Positions 19,388 to 27,409 of a stretch of DNA of 27,409 bases are shown here, one piece after another (the first letter of the stretch is position 1; every line of letters begins with the position of its first letter). The stretch is taken from positions 1 to 27,409 of the forward strand of contig JAWQRM010000173.1 in assembly GCA_033557675.1 (NCBI GenBank). The letters are read 5' to 3'. The stretch is from Coptodactyla brooksi (taxonomy: Eukaryota; Arthropoda; Insecta; Coleoptera; Scarabaeidae). The notes below the pieces were generated by a model, which saw only the letters and a program-made list of their open reading frames with translations, was not told where the DNA came from and searched no databases. The translations under genes were made by a program, and so were the position numbers.

Positions 19388-20124
19388 TTAATCAGCTTTT
19401 CCATGTTCGAGAAGAGATTTCGCATCCTCACTAAATCGCAAAGTATTCTTTGCTGGTTCCTTTCTTAAATTAAATATATATGGGTCAGACGAGATTAATA
19501 ACTGATGCAGCACGTCTTCGTTTGTTGTTGAACGTCTAATCTTTCTTGAGTGAGAAATTCGTTACTTTTTGTTATGAAAAATTAATAATTTTTTCGTCAT
19601 GAAAAATTTTATGAACAGTAACCGGTATATAATACCATCCGTATACATCGAAAAACATTTCTCCACTTTGATAAGAATACATGTCAAACTTTTTTGGATC
19701 AATAATAACTTCACGGCATGTAATAACTTCTAATTCCTTTTGAATTCTTTTTGAATTTTCTTTTTGTTTTTTCTTTTTCAATTTTTGTTTCCTTAGTTGT
19801 CGACCATTTTTTAAATGATAAATTATAAACGACATTAAGAATGCATTCAATGAATTTAATACGTGCATGTAGTTTGGATAAACCTAATTTTAAAGCATTG
19901 TCTTCATTAGATTTTAGATGTATTCGATTAAGAGCATTCATTTCTCGAGGAGTCGCTTTACAAATATAACAAACGGAAGATGATTTTCTGTCAGTAAGCG
20001 ATTGAGCTATTTTTCCATCAATCATTGTACATAACATATTATGTCTTACTTTGAATAAATCCCCAGATATATTTACTACTGTTTTATTCAAATTCAATAT
20101 TTTAATAATATATGCACATAACAT
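19388..20124 (-). pseudogene. RAG1-core-like transposase, C-terminal half, decayed
   Basis: On the minus strand 20124-19711 gives TMIDGKIAQSLTDRKSSSVC, then YICKATPREMNALNRIHLKS and GLSKLHARIKFIECILNVVY. After a shift in the lysine-rich part near 19760 come INPKK-like IIDPKKFDMYSYQSGEMFFD, VYGWYYIPVTVHK and, after another break, RRSTTNEDVLHQLLISSDPY to a stop at 19388-19390. I recognise an arthropod transposon protein group with this motif order. Its layout parallels the RAG1 recombinase core: a CxxC with A-T, an L-H-x-x-I helix, then a W-Y-Y-x-P-x-T-x-H-K stretch before the catalytic glutamate. That comparison is from memory. The part after HK that should hold the glutamate looks deleted. 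Intact relatives would cut DNA with a DDE nuclease. Confident of transposon origin, moderate on RAG1 kinship. Confidence 0.5.
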
Positions 20125-20762
20125 TTGTATTTAAACAAAACTTATAATTTATATATGGAGCGATGAAAGAAATTAGAAATAGTTAACTTAAAACGCCACC
20201 TTTGCAAAAAAAACAACAGTGAGGAAAGGCCACCATATTAGTCTACGTGTATGTGTAGGTCTATAGTCTATAGTTCAAGCATAACATCTCCGAATAAAAA
20301 TTCGAATTTCTCGCAGTTGCGCAGATATGCACAACTGGATGTTGTTGTTTCTTTAAATTAGGAACATCACCTTGTATATTAGACAAGAACCACATTCAGT
20401 ACAAATTTATTAGTTGTTTTCTAAAGAAAATTTAAAGTTAATTTGAATTTTAACGAGTATAATTATGAGTTATTCATCAAAAAGAATATAAAAACACAAT
20501 CAACACCAAATTCTACTTACTACGATATTTGAAGGTTTGTTGATAGAAAATGTTAATAAAGGGAAGACTACAAGAAAAAAATGATTTAATATTGATATAT
20601 TAGATCTTTAAGCAACATTTTTCTAGTATAATTAAGTAAAAAATTTGAAAGTTGACAAAATCAATTTTTTCTGCCTCGGCATCGCTGTGCAACGCTTCAA
20701 TTAAATACAATACTAATCAGAGTTCTGTGAAAATCATTTGATTCACTTTTAAGACCTGTCAA

Positions 20763-21430
20763 GTTGTCGTTTCAACTTTCAAATTGATGATTCAACTGTC
20801 AAACGACGTTTCGATAATCCAATTGGCGTTTCAAACGTCAAATTGGCGTTTCAACTGTCAAATTGACATTCCAACTCTTAAATTGACGTTTTGGCTGTCA
20901 AATTGTCAAATTTGAAATTGTCAAATTTGAAATTGTCAAATTGTCAAATTAACGTTTCAACTGTCAAATTGACGTTTTAACTGTCAAATTGACTTTTTAA
21001 CTGTCAAATTGTCCTTTTAGCTGTCAAATTCGCGTTCCAACTGTTAAACTGACGTTTCAACTGTCAAATTGACGTTTCAACTGTCAAATTGACGTTTCAA
21101 CTATCAAATTGACATTTCAACTGTCAAATTGACGTTTTAGCTGTCAAATTCGTGTTTCAAGTGTCAAATTGGCGTTTCAACTGTCAAATTGACGTTTCAA
21201 CTCAAAATGTCAATTTGACAGTTAAAACGTCAGTTTGACAATTAAAACGTCAGGTTTGCAGTTAATACGTCACGTTGGCAGTTGAAACGTCAATTTGACA
21301 TTTGAAATGTCAATTTGACATTTGAAATGTCAATTTGACAATTGAAACGAAGGTTTGACAGTAGAAACATCAATCTGGCGGTTGATTCGTTAATTTGACA
21401 GTTGAAATATCAATTTAACAGTTGAAACTG
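20763..21430. repeat. 20-bp minisatellite that reverses orientation at about 21205
   Basis: About 22 units with consensus CTGTCAAATTGACGTTTCAA run along the plus strand from 20763 to 21200. From about 21207 to 21430 about 11 units appear as the reverse complement. Units differ by substitutions, yet spacing stays at exactly 20 bp from about 20944 to the switch and again through the inverted arm. One patch at 20895-20943 has a different 14-bp sub-repeat. Each unit also contains GTCAAATTGAC, itself nearly palindromic. A lone related word, ATGTCAAATTGACAT, lies near 22495. The whole array can fold into a long imperfect hairpin. No coding capacity. Confidence 0.9.
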
Positions 21431-21440
21431 TTAAATATTT

Positions 21441-22784
21441 CAATTGCAGTCTTGTTAGTTAAAACAAAATGTCACACGCACACGCTGTTCTTTTTTTCTA
21501 TCCACCGTAAAAATCGCAGTGACACAATTTATTGCATCTTAACCTAAACGTGAGTAACAAACCAACTAAACAATGTAACACGCTGTAACTTGCAACACAG
21601 TATCGTGAGACATGTGTCTATTACCATTTATCGGTTCCAGTCTACAATTTTTGGCGTTTTCGATATACAGAGTTAGTCCGGGAACTATTTGATCGCACCT
21701 CGTATATCGAGTGTATAATGAAACTCGTTTTATATTTCCTGAATGTAATGATTTTTAAAACAACTGCGAACAATAGTTTATGAGCATCTCGGCAAATACC
21801 ACAATTTAAATAACATTGCTTTGCATGTTCTTTTTTGTTTAATTTATGTACTGCTTCTACAAATTATGTAAGTAGCTTTCTAAATTTAAGACAAGTTGAC
21901 GAACGAGAGTCTCTTATCTGTTTACAAACAAACGCGTGTTATACAATTAACATCTGCTCAACACTACGCGTGCTTCTTTCGAGGACATGTCATTCGCTGA
22001 GGTCACTTCTATCGCCAGTTAATTACACATTGGAGACTTCCTATATGTCTGTAAGAGGTTGTGTGTACCGATATACTCGTACTAACACGTTCTGAAGATT
22101 AATTACGGTTGCAAATCTCTTAAGAAACCTGAGCTATTTACGTGCTAAGTAACGTTTTGTTATCTAACGTTCAATTCCTTCTTTGACCGGTTACTGGGCG
22201 TATATTGTTTGAGGAGGTCGACTACTTTCCTTTTGGATCTCTATTTTAAAAACGGTTATAAACTACAGAATTTGGAAGAAAAATTTGTCGTTAAGGTTGG
22301 AAGGGGAGCTGTTGATTTATTCAGAGATAATTACCAGAAACAATTAACAATAAACCATCAAATGATATTCACCTTAAAATAACTTATTGTAATTTGAAGG
22401 GGAAGCATGAAGAAAATGTATTATTTCTTTACTTCTAAGTTGTTTTATCCTTATAAGTTATTATAATTACAAATCACAAGGACATTAATCATCAAATGTC
22501 AAATTGACATCTAATGACTAATTTTAAGCTAGGACAGGCGCACTTAAGATAATCGTTTTGTTTCTAATAAGAGAATGTCGAATTTGAATGATAAATTGAG
22601 GAATATATTAATAAATTATGTATGTTGTTAGTATTTTTACGGTGCTATAGCCAGAAATTCCAATGCAAACGTAATCGTCGTGGGTCCATTACCATACAAT
22701 AAGAAAGGACATGCTTCCTCGTAAAGCTGGTAAAGTGCCTATTATGAAAAATTACACAGTATGACAAATAAATCACAGGAATTT
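21441..22784. other. Non-coding, with a slightly CpG-richer stretch at 21880-22240
   Basis: No gene is supported. The stretch at 21880-22240 has ACGCGT words and TTAATTAC sites; the plus-strand open frame at 21835-22095 has no recognisable family. The rest is AT-rich. Confidence 0.4.
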
Positions 22785-23575
22785 TTAGATATACAAAAAA
22801 CACATTGAATTATCTTTAAAAGTTATTTTTGATTCAAAATAGGTTCCACTTAACTCTACACACTTTCTAGCAAGATGAACCAATGCATGCATAGATTTTT
22901 GTATGTCATCCTTAGGAATGGTCCATAGTATCTGCGTCGCAGCTGCTTGACAGGATGAAATATCATCTTAAAACGATCCTTTCATTGCAATTTTCGGTCT
23001 AGGGAAAAGAAAATACTGCGAAACAGTATTCTCCATTAACAGTTTTATCTTGCGGAACAAATTCCTTGTGGACAATCCCTTGTGAATCATAAAAAGTAAT
23101 CAACATTGTCTTAATTCGTGTCTTCTGAAAACACAATCTTCTTGGTTTTGATCAACAAAATCTGGATCATTTTCAGCAGTTTTAATGAGGTCTTTACAAT
23201 GCTCTACACGAGCTATTTTTCTCGTCATTTAAAGCATGTGGAACACAACGCGCACAAACTCTTCTTTTTCCCAAATCTTGAGTCAAAATTCGACGAACAG
23301 TTTCTCTATTTGTTTTTAATTCTTCAGCCAACATTGTGACAGTAAAATTTCCGAGGACAGTAATGATTTCACGGATTCCTTTTACCAATTCAGCACGATT
23401 TTTACTTTCAGGACGACTAGGTCTTTCATCATCACTTAAATCTTCCCGACTATTTCTAACATAAGCTCTAACATAAGCTCTAACAATCATTACCATACAT
23501 TTTTTTCAACAATTCGTAAGTCTTAGTACATTTTTTACCAGTTTAAAACAAAATTTAATATTTGTTCTTTGTTGC
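22785..23575 (-). pseudogene. mariner transposase, internally deleted
   Basis: Read from 23575 downward: EQRTNIKFCFKLVKNVL, a frameshift, SREDLSDDERPSRPESKNRA, FTVTMLAEELKTNRETVRRI, LTQDLGKRRVCARCVPHALN, then in other frames KTMLITFYDSQGIVHKEFVP, QDKTVNGEYC, FPRPKIAMKGSF and finally SMHALVHLARKCVELSGTYF to a stop at 22785-22787. These are the blocks of a Mos1/SETMAR-type mariner: two helix-turn-helix domains, the W-V-P-H-x-L-x-D linker, and the T-M-L-I-x-F-x-D and N-G-E-Y strands. The stretch that should follow NGEY, carrying D-N-A-P-A-H and S-P-D-L-A-P, is missing, so two of the three catalytic aspartates are gone. The first, G-D-E-S, is also unrecognisable. Confidence 0.82.
23457..23484 (-). 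repeat. 12-bp tandem duplication inside the mariner relic
   Basis: TAACATAAGCTC occurs twice in a row. On the minus strand it encodes RAYVRAYVR where relatives have a single such segment (R-x-R-V-Y-E-W), so it is a private in-frame duplication of four codons. Confidence 0.75.
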
Positions 23576-23589
23576 GTTATGTTTTTATA

Positions 23590-24395
23590 ACATTAGCACA
23601 ATTTTTACCGTCATTCGAATGCCCAAATTTTGTAACCTGTCATCCGATTAGGATAAACTAGATTGCGTTCGAAAGAGGTGACTTGTATCTTTCTAACAAT
23701 ACATATGTTCGATAGATGGCACTACGTGTTCTGTGAGTTAAATGAGTTAAATTTCTCGGAATATAATTGTCAAACTATGTATATGCTATATATAAAGAAA
23801 TAAATTTCCTCTTTTCAAAGTCATTGCTACTCCGTTGATTCTGCATTGAATATTTGTGTCGAAAATTTTATATCCCCCACATAAACCATGAACTTCTTAA
23901 TATAAGGCACTGTATAAAGCAAACATTGATATTTTTTAAGGAATATCATGGTAACAAACTAATATAACTAATAACAAAATATAATACAATATGAATTATT
24001 GAAGAGGCGATACTATAGAATTAAAAAATAATGTACTATAAGGAGATAATGTGCGGCAAAAAACTCCTTCGGTGAAAATTTAACTTATTGGCAAAAAAAG
24101 TAATCGATTTCATGTAATCTTAGCACATCAGCACATCAAATCAACAACAAATTATGCACAACCCAACTGAGTTAATATCCGATAATATTGAGCAGTCATA
24201 ATAATAAGCATTTATCCGATAATAGGATAACAATATTAAGGAAATATCATCTAAATTCTGCAATAAATAGTAATTGTAAAATTACATACATATTGCAGAC
24301 ACAGTAAAATGTGTCTTCAGCAAAAATTTTGATAATTAACTGGCAAATAAGTTGCTGGTAAACTAAGGACCAGAAAAATCTGATGTTTTGTAAAC
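23590..24395. other. Intergenic, no gene seen
   Basis: AT-rich. GATAGATGGCACTACG near 23713 echoes words at 2126-2170. Short runs such as TATCCGATAATA repeat near 24177 and 24212. Nothing else was found. Confidence 0.45.
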
Positions 24396-25377
24396 TTTAG
24401 TAAAATCTTTTCTATTAATTAGATTCATAGATCCCAAAAGGCCAATTCGTTTTTTGGAGATAGCAGATATGTTCAAGTGAGTATTTATAATAATAGATCA
24501 CCCTACATTTAGAAAGAAATTTGAAATAATATTCTTAGTAGCATACTACAAGAATTTTAAAAATTATTGAATTCTTTACATTATACTGGGTGTTATTATG
24601 ATACCATACGTCAGCAAAAAATCATATTTCTGCTATACTTTGGTACAAAGTCTAAAAATGCATTATATAAATTATATTCCTCAGTCGAACACTAATTCAT
24701 TAAAGTCAGCATAATCTAATACGGGTAAGCAGATGACTTATAATAAACTGGAATACAGTTTTTTTTTGTTAACTGATAAATGAATTTCTTGATTTCATTT
24801 TTCGTTGCTGATTTTTTTATGATTATGAATAAATCCAAATTGCTGATTCAGATGCTGTAGATAAATTGTTAAATTCATGTTTTCTTAATATATCAACAAA
24901 TAAATATTGAATGTGCCACAGTTTAGTAAAATCTTTTCTATTAATAAGATTTATATATGTAGACCTCCAAACCCAAAAGGCCAATTCGTTTTGCAGAGAT
25001 AGCAGGCATGTTGAAGTGAGTATTTATGGTATTAGATCACCCTACATTTAGAAAGAAATTTGAAATAATATTCTTAGTAGCATACTACAAGAATCTTAAA
25101 AATTATTGAATTCCTAAATTATACTGGGTGTTATTATGATACCATACGTCAGCAATAAATCATATTTCTCCTATACTTTGGCACAAAGTTTAAAAACGCA
25201 TTATATAAATTATATTCTTCAGTCGAACACTAATTGATTAAAGTCAGCATAATCTAATACGGGTAAGCAGATGACATAATAAACTGAAATACAGTTTTTT
25301 TTTTGTTAACTGACAAATGAATTTCTTGATTTCATTTCTCATTGCTGACTTTTTATGATTATGAATAAATTCAAATT
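24396..25377 (+). repeat. Two tandem copies of a non-coding unit of about 450 bp
   Basis: Copy one, 24396-24841, and copy two, 24922-25377, agree at roughly nine bases in ten from TTTAGTAAAATCTTTTCTAT to the ATTATGAATAAAT region. They share ATAGCAG, ATTAGATCACCCTACATTTA and ACTGGGTGTTATTATGATAC blocks. The start-to-start distance is 526 bp, with 80 bp of unrelated spacer (24842-24921). Copy two has a small insertion near 24956. Neither copy encodes a protein. This could be a satellite dimer, a pair of non-autonomous elements, or a segmental duplication. Confidence 0.88.
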
Positions 25378-25480
25378 CGTAGAAAAAAGGACTAGGTTAC
25401 CTTGGTCAACAAATAACGTATTATTTAAAAGTTGTTTGTTCTGTGACCTTGTCACATGAACATTTGGTATTTGCAATACA

Positions 25481-25525
25481 TTTCGGCATTCGCCATTTTC
25501 AAGTGACTAATGGTAATTGTCGAAA
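25481..25525. repeat. Inverted pair resembling two PLE-type ends
   Basis: TTTCGGCATTCGCCATT at 25481-25497 faces AATGGTAATTGTCGAAA at 25509-25525, reverse complements at 13 of 17 positions. On the minus strand it reads CACTTGAAAATGGCGAATGC followed by CGAAATG. Similar CACTTGAxGATGGCGxxxGCCGAAACG words occur at PLE ends in insects, as far as I recall. Confidence 0.4.
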
Positions 25526-25539
25526 CGCACTGCGACAAA

Positions 25540-26200
25540 ATAACAATTGTTCGTTTAAATATTTATCCAATATGCTTCCATTGTATGGTTATCTATGGAA
25601 ACGTAAGAATATGTTTTGACGGGACTGATGTCTAGACATCTAGTAATTAGGTCATTTCTGATTGGTTTTGGCGATTGCGCCGAAAGAACCGCATTTCCAC
25701 GCAAATTTTTAATTTGAAAGTCTATTAGGAAATCGAATGTCATACAAACGTAGTACTTCAGTGGCGTTTTCATGATACTCTTTAATTAAAATGCTGAATT
25801 TATCTAGTTTACTGTGACAACAGTAAATAGTGAAAGCCGTCTACTAGAGCCTACTAAATAGATAAATATGTGACTAGAATAAGAAATATAATACTTATGA
25901 CAAATTGACAACTGATCGATTGAACGCAATTCCAAACTTATTGGGAAGGAAACATTTGTTCTGTCGTATTGTAACACAGGAAGGTAATTTATACATATGT
26001 AATATTAAAGCTACTGCTAGGAATAATTGTCTGCCGTTTACAGATTAAAATATCTCCTTTAGTTACGGAGTTATTGGGCTAATCTTGAAAGTAGTAATAA
26101 TTCCTAAAAATTATTATTAGTTTCTACCCACTTAGTGGTTACTTTGAGGTACTAACAGTCTGTAGTTAGTACAAATTCACTATTGAAAAATTCTTGCAGG
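25540..26200. other. Intergenic, no gene seen
   Basis: AT-rich non-coding DNA. A small hairpin, TTTACTGT / ACAGTAAA, lies near 25809-25828. The minus-strand frame at 25555-25773 has no recognisable family. Confidence 0.4.
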
Positions 26201-26257
26201 TGAATCCTTGTAGGATTCGCCATTGAATTCCTGTTAGGCGAATTCTACAAGAATTCA
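26201..26257. repeat. 21-bp inverted repeat, 15-base loop
   Basis: TGAATCCTTGTAGGATTCGCC (26201-26221, 21 bp) and the segment 26237-26257 are reverse complements except at two positions. The loop also contains GAATTCCTG, and each arm is itself partly palindromic (GAATCC...GGATTC). It could be a foldback or tiny MITE. Confidence 0.7.
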
Positions 26258-26279
26258 ACAGTTTCAAATGTTATTTTAT

Positions 26280-26690
26280 CTACGCGATGGCTCATTAACC
26301 CCACTTCGATAACAATAATTACGATGCGCATCAAAAATTATTTTTTAATTTGCCCATAAACAAAGAGTCGTACATAATTGCATCACTTATGATAATTGCA
26401 TGTCGGTCGAGATAAGAGTTCTTCCTTCGCCAGCGAACCGTTTTTTTATCGGCAAAAGTGACGCGGAAGGTCGCGAATTTTAGTAAACACACGTCTCAGC
26501 GGCTCGTAAAATAAAAGAAGCGCGTTACGAGTGAGTAATTCCCAACAAAGTGGACTAATTAAAATAGAGTTATCGCGCGGCCGAGACGCGTATGTACGAT
26601 AAGCGAAGTGCGCAGTACTTTTCTCTGATACTTTCGTGGAAGATACAATAAGAACTCGTAATTGCGCAGTGGAGTTAGACGGCAGTACAG
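26280..26690. other. CpG-richer non-coding block
   Basis: Contains TTATCGCGCGGCCGAGACGCG near 26570 (CG-dense) and a CTAATTAAAAT site near 26555. A minus-strand frame at 26446-26760 covers it but shows no domain. It resembles the other blocks. Confidence 0.35.
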
Positions 26691-27139
26691 TTGGATTTTT
26701 AATGTTGAACACGAGCAGAAATGGACAATGAGATACGTGATGTGGACACAATGTTGCCAAAAATGCCCATTTTTATATCAAAAATTAAAGGATTTCCCTT
26801 TAAATAAGGGTTCATAATGTCGTATTATAAATGAATAAACTTTGTAAACGTTAAAGAGTTTCATTTCTTGTTCTTCTTTCGGTTGCATATCTAGCTGTCG
26901 ATCTCACGGCTATTTTGCAACATCTCACACAGTAGAATTTGCTTAAGGAACCTTTAAAACTCTTTGCAGATCGGTGGTATAAATTTTGCACCGCATTTTT
27001 CTGGTCCCACTTTTAAGTTTGGTTTGTTTGACTGAAGTGGTGGTACAATTCATATACCACATCCATAGTGACATCTATTAGTAGAAGTATTAACATATTT
27101 TTACATTTTGGTTGGTAGTTACAAATTGTATGTTATTAT
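26691..27139. other. Intergenic, no gene seen
   Basis: No recognisable element. A short inverted word pair (GTGGT / ACCAC) lies near 27040-27060. Confidence 0.4.
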
Positions 27140-27210
27140 TTTGTTATGTCAATGTTATGTCAATACAATTTGTTATGTCAAAACAATGTCAAAACAATTT
27201 GTTATGTCAA
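27140..27210 (+). repeat. Tandem TTGTTATGTCAA-type repeat
   Basis: GTTATGTCAA occurs four times, interleaved with AACAATGTCAAAACAATTT. It ends where the LINE reading frame begins, so it may be the 5' junction of that truncated insertion. Confidence 0.75.
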
Positions 27211-27409
27211 GAGTTCGATCTTGTACATATCATGACGTCTTTTTCAAATAAGCTTACAGCAGGTGATGACTTGATTCCGAGCTTCCTGGTAAAGGATGCC
27301 AGATTTGTTTTCGCCAAGCCTTTGGCTTTTATTATAAATCTCGCTATAAAGTCCCACACGTTTCCTAGTTGTTGGAAGAGGGCTAGAGTGACTCCGGTAT
27401 TTAAGAAGG
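27211..27409 (+). CDS. LINE reverse transcriptase, N-terminal part of the RT domain (partial at right edge)
   Basis: One open frame gives EFDLVHIMTSFSNKLTAGDD, LIPSFLVKDARFVFAKPLAF and IINLAIKSHTFPSCWKRARV, then TPVFKK at the edge. This is the start of a non-LTR retrotransposon reverse transcriptase: K-x-x-x-G-x-D-x-I-P, then A-x-P-L-x-x-I-x-N-x-S, then F-P-x-x-W-K-x-A-x-V-x-P-x-F-K-K (motifs 0 to 1). These enzymes copy RNA at a nicked target. No stop or frameshift occurs in 66 codons, so this is the least decayed reverse transcriptase in the window. A D replaces the usual P or S in the A-G-D-D turn. The endonuclease domain that should precede it is absent, replaced by tandem repeats, so the copy is probably 5'-truncated. 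Confidence 0.8.

Noticed and set aside
20763..21430. CRISPR array
   Set aside because: Units are back to back with no unique spacers, and the setting is eukaryotic.
21835..22095. 86-codon plus-strand frame
   Set aside because: No family similarity; probably chance.
26446..26760. 104-codon minus-strand frame
   Set aside because: No domain; sits in a CG-richer block where stops are rarer.
1..27409. tRNA genes
   Set aside because: Scanned by eye for GGTTCGA-type B boxes with a matching acceptor stem; none found.

Overview
This window looks like AT-rich intergenic DNA from an arthropod, most likely an insect. I see no complete host gene, no tRNA or rRNA gene and no CRISPR array. What can be recognised is almost entirely the decayed remains of eukaryotic transposable elements. 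The mix of mariner, Merlin, piggyBac, hAT, Penelope-like and LINE sequences is typical of beetles, hemipterans and similar insects; I cannot name the species. All family names come from reading protein motifs by eye, not from database searches.

Layout. 1-166: the end of a hAT transposase runs in from the left edge. 167-2540: non-coding, with a CpG-richer block at about 700-2060. 2541-3640: a Penelope-like element (PLE) relic with GIY-YIG coding sequence present twice in inverted orientation, followed by a PLE-type 3' stem-loop. 3725-5209: a helix-turn-helix fragment of a mariner-related transposase, a Merlin (ISXO2-type) relic and a piggyBac-like TTAA terminus. 7208-9520: a minus-strand LINE relic split by a plus-strand mariner-like transposase (four in-frame stops, no frameshift) and a PLE reverse transcriptase fragment. 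12211-13053: an element with inverted arms of about 215 bp around a transposase C-terminus. 13978-14133: a second LINE tail. 15183-17843: a piggyBac relic on the minus strand with a PLE GIY-YIG relic near its 3' side. 19388-20124: a minus-strand relic that I read as a RAG1-core-like transposase. 20763-21430: a 20-bp minisatellite that flips orientation at about 21205. 22785-23575: a mariner relic with its catalytic centre deleted. 24396-25377: two tandem copies of a non-coding unit of about 450 bp. 27211-27409: a LINE reverse transcriptase that runs off the right edge.

Between the relics are seven non-coding blocks that are richer in CpG, near 1.1, 6.2, 10.4, 14.7, 18.5, 22.1 and 26.5 kb. They contain homeodomain-like TAATTA words and could be old regulatory DNA of an unseen neighbouring gene. 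That is inference only.

The genes here do not work together as a pathway. The window is a record of successive insertions, and most coding pieces carry stops, frameshifts or deletions. The most unusual signals are the inverted 20-bp minisatellite, the RAG1-like relic, the long-armed inverted element and the palindromic PLE copy.
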